This document shows, in pieces, positions 23,534 through 31,044 of a stretch of 38,843 bases of DNA. A model generated the notes under the pieces. That model did no database searches and was not told where the DNA came from. It was given only the letters and a program-made list of their open reading frames with translations. A program made the position numbers and the translations under genes. Numbering within the stretch: position 1 is the stretch's first letter; each line of letters begins with the position of its first letter. Source of the stretch: a virus; the IMG/VR virus record IMGVR_UViG_3300010401_000054, positions 1-38,843 of that record, one strand, 5' to 3'.

Positions 23534-24283
23534 TTACACCACCGTTAGAAGTTTCGTTGTCGGGCCGTAAATTCCCTGCTTGTGGTAGAGAAGTGTATAG
23601 GCCCCTGGGTCGAGCGCCATAGGATTCTTCAACCGACCATCGGCCTTCGTGGAAGTCTTGGCCTGCACATGGGCATCGGATTGGTTTCCGGCATCGTAGT
23701 CTGAGGTGAGGAAGGCTTTGATGATGACGTTATCCACTCCGAAGCCCCCGCCATCTACGGCGCGGAGATTGTCGGTGCCGCCATAGTTGTTGTCTACGGA
23801 AACGGAGCCATCGCCAAAGATTCCCGCGCTTGCCTGGGAAGCATCAAAGAGAGCCTTGCCCATCGTCCCGGCGGTAAGGTGAGAGGCGACTAGCTCATTC
23901 CAAATAGCATTCACCGAAGCGCCTCCGCCCGCTGCGGCGGTGGCGAACGAGTAGGTATAGGAATCAATCAGCGCATTGGTGCCGACCATGATGAACTCAA
24001 TGACGGCGCTGAATCCATCGACCACAGCGGCGGCGAGTGCCGTGTTCCATGTGTCTCGGTAACGACCCGTTTCTCCCGTAACGGCGACGAGGTTCTTTTG
24101 CTTCGTCGTCCAGCCGGAAGTCTTGAACGTATTGTCGGCGAAGTCGAAATAGGAATTCCCCGTAGCCGCGTTGCGGATTTGGTAGGTGATCGTCAGCGAA
24201 CCGACACCGCCCGTACCGAGTCGAGCGAACTCGAAATCAATCGGTACGGTGGTGGCGGGAGCGAAATTGAACTGAACGCCCAT
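23534..24283 (-). CDS. Structural protein, unknown
   Basis: 249 residues with TAGGAG before the ATG, the TAG being the stop of the gene before. Two beta-rich halves: the first with a TITYQIRNAATGNSYFDF sandwich, the second with GAYTLLYHKQGIYGP. Between them is VNAIWNELVASHLTAGTMG, a linker seen in several phage structural proteins. A head fibre or decoration protein is the best guess. Confidence 0.55.
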   Translation of the reverse strand: MGVQFNFAPATTVPIDFEFARLGTGGVGSLTITYQIRNAATGNSYFDFADNTFKTSGWTTKQKNLVAVTGETGRYRDTWNTALAAAVVDGFSAVIEFIMVGTNALIDSYTYSFATAAAGGGASVNAIWNELVASHLTAGTMGKALFDASQASAGIFGDGSVSVDNNYGGTDNLRAVDGGGFGVDNVIIKAFLTSDYDAGNQSDAHVQAKTSTKADGRLKNPMALDPGAYTLLYHKQGIYGPTTKLLTVV

Positions 24284-24289
24284 GCTCTC

Positions 24290-24442
24290 CTAAGCTGCCT
24301 GCATCCAGGCGGGCAAGAACCAATGGAAAAGGAAATGCAGCCCGATGGAAGCGACGCCGATCAGAAAGCACCATTTGACCCCGGCGACTGCGCCGGACCA
24401 AACTGCTCCAACAACCTCTGTCACTTTAGGGTCCATAGTCAT
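24290..24442 (-). CDS. 50-residue membrane protein
   Basis: ATG 24442 follows GGAGGAAAG. One or two hydrophobic segments between residues 8 and 44 (WCFLIGVASIGLHFLFHWFL). It lies with the two membrane proteins upstream (24451-25168), so a lysis or membrane role is possible. No family is recognised. Confidence 0.55.
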   Translation of the reverse strand: MTMDPKVTEVVGAVWSGAVAGVKWCFLIGVASIGLHFLFHWFLPAWMQAA

Positions 24443-24450
24443 CTTTCCTC

Positions 24451-24852
24451 CTACTCTTCTGTTTTTGGTGGGAACACGAAATTGAGCGGATTGAGCTTCG
24501 AAGGCTTTTTCTTCGGCGGCTTTTTGAGAATCGTTTTATCCATCGCAATATGGTCGGCGATGGCCTCGATGTTTTGCGCGTTGATGCCGCTCGACTGATC
24601 GCCTTGGCGAAGCTTGGAATAGATTTTTATTCCTAGGCCGATCAATGCCCCGGCTCCACCGAGAATTACCCCTAGCGGCGTTCCCGAAGTGGCCTCTCCT
24701 GCCACGGTGAGAACCTCTCCCGTGTCGGTAATGACCTTAACCACCTTCACCTCACCGGGAGACATCTTCCCGCCCGGAGCCATGCAGCCGAAACAGAGCA
24801 TGGCCGCGAGAAGCGCGAAAGCAAAGAAGGGCCAAATAGGGCGAGTTTTCAT
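24451..24852 (-). CDS. Lipoprotein-like protein with a second hydrophobic segment
   Basis: 133 residues counted from ATG 24852, one base after the previous stop. The start MKTRPIWPFFAFALLAAMLCF then GC resembles a lipoprotein signal with Cys23, but the -3 and -2 residues (Cys, Phe) make the lipobox imperfect. Residues about 52-75 are a Gly-rich hydrophobic segment (GTPLGVILGGAGALIGLGIK). The C-terminus is Lys/Pro-rich (KKPPKKKPSKLNPL). A TTG at 24861 could add three residues. An outer spanin or other envelope protein is possible, but the second hydrophobic segment is unusual for one. Confidence 0.5.
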   Translation of the reverse strand: MKTRPIWPFFAFALLAAMLCFGCMAPGGKMSPGEVKVVKVITDTGEVLTVAGEATSGTPLGVILGGAGALIGLGIKIYSKLRQGDQSSGINAQNIEAIADHIAMDKTILKKPPKKKPSKLNPLNFVFPPKTEE

Positions 24853-24853
24853 T

Positions 24854-25168
24854 TCAATCAACCTTTCTTCGGTCGATCCCGATGACCTGGATTTTCTCTA
24901 TGGCCCCGTCGAGAACCTTTTCCATCCGGCCCATAGCGATAGTGTTGCGGTCGATAATGGCGGTGGCCCGCTCTTGAACCGTGCGGTAATCGTTTCCGAG
25001 CTGCTGAAATCGCTCTTGCTGTTCGCTGATGAAGTTCATCAGCCGCTCGTCTCGTTTCTCGGCCTGTTCGCTGCGGCTATTGAGGTACTTCAAAAAGGCA
25101 AATACGATCAGCAGCAGGGCGAAAATCGCCGGAATCTGCTTTGCCAATTCTTTGAGGAAATCGTCCAT
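24854..25168 (-). CDS. BhlA/holin-like or inner-spanin-like protein
   Basis: 104 residues. A single membrane segment (IPAIFALLLIVFAFLKYL, residues 12-29) is followed by a charged coiled coil (RSEQAEKRDERLMNFISEQQ and beyond). This topology fits BhlA-type holins and inner spanins. It is followed at once by the lipoprotein-like gene, as in inner/outer spanin pairs. Choosing between holin and spanin needs experiment. Confidence 0.55.
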   Translation of the reverse strand: MDDFLKELAKQIPAIFALLLIVFAFLKYLNSRSEQAEKRDERLMNFISEQQERFQQLGNDYRTVQERATAIIDRNTIAMGRMEKVLDGAIEKIQVIGIDRRKVD

Positions 25169-25171
25169 GTT

Positions 25172-25414
25172 CTATTTCTTGAACCGATTCTTCGTCACGT
25201 CGCCATTCCTCTCGGGCGGCACGATGAGCTTCATAAGATCGGGTGCGACACCCAGAGCGGCCATATAGCCATTGAGATATTGAATGCGGTCACGCACGAG
25301 CTTGAGGCCCGTTTCGTATTCGGCCTCTTGGGTTTTGCGTTCTTTAAGCTCGGCTTGGGCTGCGGCAATCTCAGTCGCAACCGGGTCGAGAGTGATCTTC
25401 TTTGTTTCGGTCAT
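25172..25414 (-). CDS. Small coiled-coil protein
   Basis: 80 residues, start in an ATGA overlap. A helical stretch (EIAAAQAELKERKTQEAEYE) and a short tail with LIVPPERNGD. Four bases before the holin-like gene, so probably co-expressed with it. Function is unknown. Confidence 0.5.
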   Translation of the reverse strand: MTETKKITLDPVATEIAAAQAELKERKTQEAEYETGLKLVRDRIQYLNGYMAALGVAPDLMKLIVPPERNGDVTKNRFKK

Positions 25415-25734
25415 TTGAAATCAATATCCTTTCCTTCAAAAACAAGATCGGTGCCGTCAACGAAAATAGCTCCGGTTTCTTTTCCAATGTTCTGGATAAT
25501 CTCGGGGAACTGAGCCTTCACGTCATCGGTGGGGATGAGGATGAAAGGATTTTTCTCCGCCACACCCGTTCCGTCGTTAGGAGAAAGAATCTGCGGCAAG
25601 TCGATGCGAAGCCACAAACCAAAGATCGACGCATTGGTTCCGTCCTTCACGTCGGTATTCGCTAGCTTGGTGGAAACCGTTTGAAGTGGAATCCGGTAGC
25701 GAGGGAGCATTTTCTTTTCGGTTCCGCTCATCAA
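25411..25734 (-). CDS. Hypothetical protein
   Basis: 107 residues, beta-rich and without motifs: PRYRIPLQTVSTKLANTD near the start and AIFVDGTDLVFEGKDIDF at the end. It follows the beta-propeller gene by 5 bases and overlaps the coiled-coil gene by 4. A small structural protein is likely from the location. Confidence 0.5.
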   Translation of the reverse strand: MMSGTEKKMLPRYRIPLQTVSTKLANTDVKDGTNASIFGLWLRIDLPQILSPNDGTGVAEKNPFILIPTDDVKAQFPEIIQNIGKETGAIFVDGTDLVFEGKDIDFK

Positions 25735-25739
25735 TTCTC

Positions 25740-26450
25740 CTAAGTCATCGACACGGCAAAACGCCCGTCGCCGAGGTTACAAAGATCCCGCGCGGTGCCG
25801 CTGTGGGTAAGCGTGGCCTGATCGGTCGTCATTTCGTTTCCGTCTTTATTAAAATGCCTGATAACATTCGACGCGTCTATGGTCCAGAATCCTCCGCCCT
25901 GCTCGTCGATGCAAATACCCGTCATTCCCGAGGGCTGGATATTGAGGTTCTCTCCCGTGTTTCCGGTGTTGAAGCGCAGGCGCACCAGGCGCGTATTCGT
26001 CGCGTCGCCATTCACCTGGTAGAGAGCGAGAAGTTGCTCGCCATCGTAGTCCATGCCCTTGAAGCGGTTGGAGTTATCCGAAGCTGAAGTATCGAAAGCT
26101 ATGGCAAGGGCGGTGGCCTTGATCGCCTTGGTGAATTGAAGGACGTTATTCTTATGGGTGCCGCTGCGGAAATTGTGGTTGTTGATGAAGAGATTGAATC
26201 CGTCCGTGCAAATTCCCCAAGCCGCCGAGTCGAAGCCTGTAGAGGTGCCGCCCTCGGTGGTGAGTTTTCGAAGAGTATTTCCCGGTACGTCTAGGTGATA
26301 GCGAACGAGAAGATTGGGATCTCTCTGCGCCCAGAAGAAACCGCCCCCCTCATAGCAAAGGCCGCGCAGATCAGTCCCCGTATCGACATCGAGTGGGTAT
26401 TCCACGCCCGTCGTTTGGCCCTTGGCAACGATGACGATCTTATTCGCCAT
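25740..26450 (-). CDS. Beta-propeller protein
   Basis: 236 residues with repeated blades of the NHL/SMP-30-like type: DLRGLCYEGGGFFWAQRD, FDSAAWGICTDGFNLFINNH, RFKGMDYDGEQLLALYQVNG, GMTGICIDEQGGGFWTIDAS and a last RDLCNLGDGRFAVSMT. These are about five blades of 45-50 residues. It is probably a surface or fibre-associated binding protein. It begins at the stop of the repeat protein (CTAGCATG), so it should be coupled to it. This is a second propeller gene, of another type than the one fused to gpM. Confidence 0.65.
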   Translation of the reverse strand: MANKIVIVAKGQTTGVEYPLDVDTGTDLRGLCYEGGGFFWAQRDPNLLVRYHLDVPGNTLRKLTTEGGTSTGFDSAAWGICTDGFNLFINNHNFRSGTHKNNVLQFTKAIKATALAIAFDTSASDNSNRFKGMDYDGEQLLALYQVNGDATNTRLVRLRFNTGNTGENLNIQPSGMTGICIDEQGGGFWTIDASNVIRHFNKDGNEMTTDQATLTHSGTARDLCNLGDGRFAVSMT

Positions 26451-26451
26451 G

Positions 26452-28170
26452 CTAGACCGCAGTTCCTAGGCCAATTTTCGCATTGGCGAGGGTGAAGGTT
26501 TTCGATGCGTCGGTTCCATTCGCCACGACTCGGAGACGGATATTAATCATTCCCTCAGGAATCGGGCACCGCGCCCAGGTGTATTTTTGCTGCGATCCTA
26601 TTTCGGTGGCCGGGATGCGAAGGCGACCCCAGAAGTCATTTTGGATCGGGCGATAGTCCGTATCCTCTTCATCTTTTCCTTCCATGATGAATTGAATGTC
26701 TGTAGGCGTGGAAGCGGCCTGCACTTCGAGACTAAGAGAGGCCCAAGCGTAACCATCGCAAGCTTGGTCGCTGGAAGATGCGGTGGTCGTCGTGTTGTTG
26801 TAGGTCGTATTGACGTTATCCAAATCCGCGCTGATGGACTGGAGGCGACCAATACCCAAGGCGCGGAGTTTATTCATCCTCACCGATTGGGCATTATTCT
26901 CGGTGACGGCAACCGTAGAAGTGTCGTCGTACACCGCACCGACAACCGCGTATTTCGAAAGCGTCGCATCGCCCGAGTGGATCATGTCGTCGATCAACTG
27001 CAGCGCGGTAAGGGCTGCGCCGCTCTCCTGCACGGCAAAGGTTCCCGCGTTGGTAACGGCATGGGACGGGACCGAGGCGAGGGCCACACGAAGGTCGCCC
27101 GTGGTATTAAGAGAAAGCGGGCTGATCTGTCCCGTGGTGTAAGTAGGCGCACCCGTAGTGACAGACGCCCCAATAAGCGCCTGCGTATTCGTTCCCAGGG
27201 CCGCGCCCTGCGCCACGGTGAGCTTCGCTAACGTAGCATCGAGGGCCAAGGAGCCGCTCGTTCCGATGTTAGCGGTAACCGAGCCGGAAATCGGCTGCGT
27301 CACTCCGGAATTATCCACGCGCAGCAGGCCCGCCGTAGTCAAAGACAAGGGAGAGATTTGCCCCGTCGTATAAGTGGGTGCTGCTGTAGTTACCGAACCA
27401 CCCATAAGAGCTTGGGTATTGGTTCCCAGCGCAGCGCCTTGCGCGACCGTGAGCTTGGCGAGCGTGGCATCCAGAGCGAGTGATCCGCTAGTGCCAATAT
27501 TGGCCGTTACCGTTCCCGAAATTCCCTGAGTCGTACCCGAAGCGTCAACCCGCAGAAGCCCGGCGGTCGTCATGTTGAGCGGGGAAATTTGCCCGTTGGT
27601 ATAGGTCGGGGCTGCGGTAGTAACCGACGCGCCCATCAACGCCACCGTATTCGACCCGAGGGCAGTTCCTTGGGTTATGGTTAACTTCGCAAGCGTCGCG
27701 TCTAGGGCCGCGCCATTGAGCGTGCCTAGGTTTGCGGTAACGCTGCCGGAAATGGGCTGAGTGACATTGGACCCGTCTACGCGTAAAAGCCCCGTGGTGG
27801 TCAACGTGGGCGGGCTGATCTGCCCGTTGGTGTAGGTGGGAACCGAAGTGGTGACCGATGCACCGATAAGAGTTTGGGTATTGCTGCCGAGTGCAGCGCC
27901 CAGAGCGATGGTGGTTTTGGCCTGCGTAGCTTCTAGGGCGAGAAGCGAAGTATTGAGGTTTGTCCCTGCATTGGCCGTTACCGAACCGGTAATAGCCTGG
28001 GATGCCGTGGATTCAACAATGGCGACCTTGAGATTGCCCGATCCCGTGAGCGCGGCGGGTAGGCCGCCAGCCAGAAGGGTGCCGAGCGCTTGGACGGATT
28101 CAATGGTGGCGGGATTGATGGGCGAAAGGGCAACATTCTTCAGCCCTACCGGATCAGCTACGAGAACCAT
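26452..28170 (-). CDS. Tandem-repeat fibre-like structural protein
   Basis: 572 residues. Residues about 78-364 are four copies of a 77-residue unit (the last partial), rich in Thr, Ala and Gly, each with TLAKLT-like, ASVTTxxPTY and QISP-LxxTTxGLLRVD segments. The C-terminal 180 residues are a separate beta domain (WASLSLEVQAASTPTDIQFI) that may be a receptor or capsid-binding head. The N-terminal 77 include a degenerate copy. The product is probably a long fibre or surface protein on the capsid or tail. A purine-rich AGAGAAA precedes the ATG. Confidence 0.65.
   Translation of the reverse strand: MVLVADPVGLKNVALSPINPATIESVQALGTLLAGGLPAALTGSGNLKVAIVESTASQAITGSVTANAGTNLNTSLLALEATQAKTTIALGAALGSNTQTLIGASVTTSVPTYTNGQISPPTLTTTGLLRVDGSNVTQPISGSVTANLGTLNGAALDATLAKLTITQGTALGSNTVALMGASVTTAAPTYTNGQISPLNMTTAGLLRVDASGTTQGISGTVTANIGTSGSLALDATLAKLTVAQGAALGTNTQALMGGSVTTAAPTYTTGQISPLSLTTAGLLRVDNSGVTQPISGSVTANIGTSGSLALDATLAKLTVAQGAALGTNTQALIGASVTTGAPTYTTGQISPLSLNTTGDLRVALASVPSHAVTNAGTFAVQESGAALTALQLIDDMIHSGDATLSKYAVVGAVYDDTSTVAVTENNAQSVRMNKLRALGIGRLQSISADLDNVNTTYNNTTTTASSSDQACDGYAWASLSLEVQAASTPTDIQFIMEGKDEEDTDYRPIQNDFWGRLRIPATEIGSQQKYTWARCPIPEGMINIRLRVVANGTDASKTFTLANAKIGLGTAV
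27079..27939 (-). repeat. Tandem 231-base coding repeats (4 units, last partial)
   Basis: Units start at residues 78, 155, 232 and 309 of the fibre-like protein, exactly 77 codons apart. Units 3 and 4 are nearly identical in protein but differ at many third codon positions in DNA: about 18 differences in the 100 bases I compared. Confidence 0.8.
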
Positions 28171-28242
28171 TTTCTCTTACCTCTCTCGGGTCGAGTAGCG
28201 CGCGGTTCGCGCGGCGGTAATTTCTTTTGCCTTTCTTTTTCT

Positions 28243-28317
28243 TGGTAGCGGGTGGGGGAATCGAACCCTCGTCCTGCGGATTATGAATCCGCCGCTCGGC
28301 CTCTGAGCTAACCCGCG
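28243..28317 (-). tRNA. tRNA with anticodon CAU (Met or Ile2)
   Basis: Folds to a cloverleaf on the minus strand. Acceptor arms are CGCGGGT and ACCCGCT, followed by ACCA. The D arm is GCTC/GAGC, the anticodon stem GCGGA/TCCGC around TTCATAA, and the T loop TTCGATT. The 3-prime CCA is encoded. Position 1-72 is C opposite U, and 50-64 is A opposite C, so both are unpaired. An initiator tRNA also lacks the 1-72 pair, but the anticodon stem here lacks the three consecutive G:C pairs of initiators. Anticodon CAU can mean Met, or Ile if lysidine-modified. It lies on the late strand, downstream of the terminator at 28327. Confidence 0.82.
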
Positions 28318-28326
28318 TCGAAGGGG

Positions 28327-28379
28327 AAAAAGAGGGTGACGGCAAGCGGGGAAAGGAAAAAACCCTCTCACCGTCACCC
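28327..28379 (-). terminator. Intrinsic terminator with an alternative hairpin
   Basis: On the minus strand GGGTGACGG pairs with CCGTCACCC across about 28 bases, then TCTTTTT follows. The shorter pair AGAGGGT/ACCCTCT uses part of the same 3-prime arm, so the two hairpins exclude each other. This follows the small gene after the capsid gene. Confidence 0.7.
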
Positions 28380-28403
28380 ATTTTGCAACACTCCTGCTAA
28401 GGA

Positions 28404-28832
28404 CTAACCAGAAGCCAGGGGATTGCCTACGGGCATCTTGATCGAGCCAGCGATCAGGTAGGCCGCGACGTCGATGACGGGCGAGCCTCCTCCAATCGTT
28501 CCGACTAGACGCAAGAACCGCCGCAGCGATCCATCGAGATTGACCTGCAAGGCGTAGAGCTTGTCGGTCGTGGTCACCTGGGCCAGCGTCGCGCCCGCTA
28601 CGTCGGCATAGGTGCCCGCCGTATTAGGGGTAGACGTCGACTCGGGTGCGTCCTGCAACTTCCAATCTAGGGTTGGCGTGCCGGAGATGAAGTTGGAATC
28701 GACGATGAAGAACGCCCGGCCCGTGAGGGTTTGCGTGTCGACGTCGAGTCCGGTAATGGTGGTCGTTCCGCGCTGGGCTTGAACGGCCTGAACAACCTTC
28801 ACCTCGTTGTAGGTATCTAAGACAGTACTCAT
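28404..28832 (-). CDS. Small virion protein after the capsid gene
   Basis: 142 residues with GGAAAGGAGAAACAGAG before the ATG. It is a beta-rich, Thr-rich protein (RAFFIVDSNFISGTPTLDWK then ALQVNLDGSLRRFLRLVG). Its position after the major capsid gene and before a terminator suggests a decoration protein or stoichiometric capsid component. No family is assigned. Confidence 0.6.
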   Translation of the reverse strand: MSTVLDTYNEVKVVQAVQAQRGTTTITGLDVDTQTLTGRAFFIVDSNFISGTPTLDWKLQDAPESTSTPNTAGTYADVAGATLAQVTTTDKLYALQVNLDGSLRRFLRLVGTIGGGSPVIDVAAYLIAGSIKMPVGNPLASG

Positions 28833-28856
28833 TTTCTCTGTTTCTCCTTTCCTGGT

Positions 28857-30146
28857 TTACGTTACGACAAAGTCGCCCACGACGAAGCTCGCGCCTCGGG
28901 GAATGGCGACGTCGTTCATGTGGATACCGCGAATCCAAGTCTGGTCGTCCGCGAACGCTGTGCCCGCCAGGTTGGAAGCGAGAACCATGATGCTGCCCCA
29001 CTCCGGCAAGTGGAGATCGTCCCACGCGCCGAAGAACACTTCCGACAACGTCGTGCCCGATCCCTTCGCCAAATTCGAGGGAATTTGGGTCGTGGTGTAA
29101 ACCGGGTAACCCAGAAGCCTTTGCTGGTAGGTGTTGCCCGCGCTTCCCGATCCCGAGGTAGGATCGAGCGGATAGAGAACGAGCGCCGAGGTCGGCAGGT
29201 TGAGGATTTTGTTCTCGGCCTCCGGCGACATGATCCACGCCAACTTCGCCCCCGGACGCTGAAGCGCATTGGCCTGGGCCAGCTTCAACCGCAGAGAGAG
29301 AAGGAAAGCGTAGTCAAGGGTGTCGCCGTTCGTTCCGGGGTGAACCAGGGTCACGTCGGGATGGTTAACAACGCCGACCGGGTCGCGCCCGATGCCGTCG
29401 CCGCGAAGGGCGGAAATGTCCCACTTCAACCCGAGCGCGGAAAGAAGACGTCGATTGATCGACGCTTCTGCCGTGCCGGGAGAGGCGAGCTTCAACCACT
29501 CGTTCGACATCTTCGTCATCGCCGCGAGCTTGCGAGCCTGAGCGAGGATCTCGCCATAGCCCACATCGGAAGCGGTAATAGTCGTGTTTTCCCCCACATA
29601 GGCCGCCGTTTGCTGGCTGGTTTCTTTGGGGTACGGCACGGGAGAACCGGAGAAGGAATCAATCTGCGCTCCGGCTTGCTTGGTCACCATGTTGGCCGTG
29701 AGCAACTCGGTAACGGGCTGCATGGCTTCGACCGGGACAAGGAACCCACCCGAAGGGCCAACGCCAGCGGCGGCGTCGCGTTTTTTGGCGTCCTTGTACA
29801 CGTCGAACGTAAAGGCCAGGTCCAAGTTCTTCCGCATATTGGAAGGCTCTTGAAACTGCCCGGTGGCCATTTTGATGGCCTGGGAAATGAGAAAGCGCCG
29901 TCCCTTCTTCACTTCGTCCTCTGCGCCGGGGAGAGAGAAAACTTTCTCCTCACCGGAGCCATCGGGCTTGGCGGAGCGGGTCTTTAGGGCTTCGGAAATT
30001 CCTCGCATCTGCTCATCGAGCAGGTCCAGTTTCTTGGTCGTCGCTTCGAAGTTCTCTTTCGTCACAAAGAGCTTTTCCGCTTTATCGACCGAACCCTGGA
30101 ACTCGTCGAGGCGTTTTTGTAACGCTGCGATTTCTTCGGGAGTCAT
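28857..30146 (-). CDS. Major capsid protein, HK97 family
   Basis: 429 residues from ATG 30146, with GAGGACGC upstream. In-frame codons upstream of it belong to the tail of the protease gene. The N-terminal coiled coil (EEIAALQKRLDEFQGSVDKA) is the scaffolding delta domain, which the protease next door would remove. The body has the HK97 elements VPVEAMQPVTELL, the E-loop region near PYPKETSQQTAAYVGEN, MTKMSNEWLKLA (P-domain helix), DPVGVVNHPDV and a final PRGASFVVGDFVV. Place after portal and protease is standard. Confidence 0.9.
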   Translation of the reverse strand: MTPEEIAALQKRLDEFQGSVDKAEKLFVTKENFEATTKKLDLLDEQMRGISEALKTRSAKPDGSGEEKVFSLPGAEDEVKKGRRFLISQAIKMATGQFQEPSNMRKNLDLAFTFDVYKDAKKRDAAAGVGPSGGFLVPVEAMQPVTELLTANMVTKQAGAQIDSFSGSPVPYPKETSQQTAAYVGENTTITASDVGYGEILAQARKLAAMTKMSNEWLKLASPGTAEASINRRLLSALGLKWDISALRGDGIGRDPVGVVNHPDVTLVHPGTNGDTLDYAFLLSLRLKLAQANALQRPGAKLAWIMSPEAENKILNLPTSALVLYPLDPTSGSGSAGNTYQQRLLGYPVYTTTQIPSNLAKGSGTTLSEVFFGAWDDLHLPEWGSIMVLASNLAGTAFADDQTWIRGIHMNDVAIPRGASFVVGDFVVT

Positions 30147-30169
30147 TTGTGCGTCCTCTTCTACGTCAG

Positions 30170-31039
30170 CTATGTTTTCTTGACCTTGGCTAAGGCTGCT
30201 GTGGCCTTTTCCACCTGGTCGAGAAGCGTCGCGTGAAGGTCCGCACCCCAAAGGTCCGGCGGCGTAAAGCCGTCCTTCCCTTCGGGCCGACCGCGTTCCT
30301 CTCCGGCGAGCTTCTCTACTTTGCCGGAAAGAGAACGGATTTCCGTTTGAATCGCCGAGAGGGTATCAAATAGCTTTTCTTCCTGTCTAGCCCCCTCCTG
30401 ACAAGAACAGGAGGATTTTTCCTGCGCCGGGCAAGCGACATGGCGAATGTCGACGCCGAAGCGCTGCTCTATTTCGTCGATAAAGTTCATCACCCGATTC
30501 TGTTCCCGGTCGGTGATGACGCCCTTTTGGTACGCGTCCTGTACGGCATTGGGGTTCGCCGGGACGGGAACGAGGGACACTTCGAGAAGATCCTGTCCTT
30601 CGTAAATGACCCCGCGCTCGCCCATGCCGAGGGCTTTGCGCTCGTCGGCGTCGGGCACTTTTATCTTATCCTGGTGGGGGTCGAAGCCGACCGACACCGT
30701 TCGCATAAAGGCATCAGGAGGCTTAGACAGCTTAAACATCGTGGCAGCGAAGGGGTAAACGTCCTCGGTGGCGTATTGGACGGGGCCGCCGATGGCGAGT
30801 TTCCCACGGTAGTTCTTTTGCACGTCCAAGACTTTACCAATCGCCGGAGCGCGGTAGTCATGGGCAAAGAGAAACGAAGGCCCTTTTTGGACGAAATCGC
30901 GGAGGTTTTTCCACCCGGCCATCCGGATAATGTCACCGTAACGGTCAACGCTTTCGTCCGAGAACGTGAAGCCGAGGATTTGTTTTTTCTCATCGTCTAG
31001 ACTTACCGAAGCATTTCCTAAAGCGCGAAACTTTCCCAT
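30170..31039 (-). CDS. Prohead protease, HK97 U35 type
   Basis: 289 residues from ATG 31039, preceded by AGGAG. The core has FTFSDESVDRYGDII, FLFAHDYRAPAIGKV (His in AHD) and MRTVSVGFDP (Ser), then LLEVSLVPVPANPNA, the usual catalytic region of the family. Residues after about 200 are a long charged, cysteine-bearing C-terminal extension (CPAQEKSSCSCQEG, then a coiled coil), which may act as scaffold. It cleaves the capsid delta domain during maturation. Confidence 0.85.
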   Translation of the reverse strand: MGKFRALGNASVSLDDEKKQILGFTFSDESVDRYGDIIRMAGWKNLRDFVQKGPSFLFAHDYRAPAIGKVLDVQKNYRGKLAIGGPVQYATEDVYPFAATMFKLSKPPDAFMRTVSVGFDPHQDKIKVPDADERKALGMGERGVIYEGQDLLEVSLVPVPANPNAVQDAYQKGVITDREQNRVMNFIDEIEQRFGVDIRHVACPAQEKSSCSCQEGARQEEKLFDTLSAIQTEIRSLSGKVEKLAGEERGRPEGKDGFTPPDLWGADLHATLLDQVEKATAALAKVKKT

Positions 31040-31044
31040 GTTTT

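Noticed and set aside
27079-27939. CRISPR-like array
   Set aside because: The 231-base repeat is coding and has no short direct repeats with unique spacers.
28243-28317. tRNA as a phage attachment site
   Set aside because: No integrase gene and no second copy of the tRNA end are seen in the window.
28154-28381. Reading frames across the tRNA on the minus strand
   Set aside because: They pass through the tRNA and terminator and have no ribosome site; the RNA structures explain the sequence.
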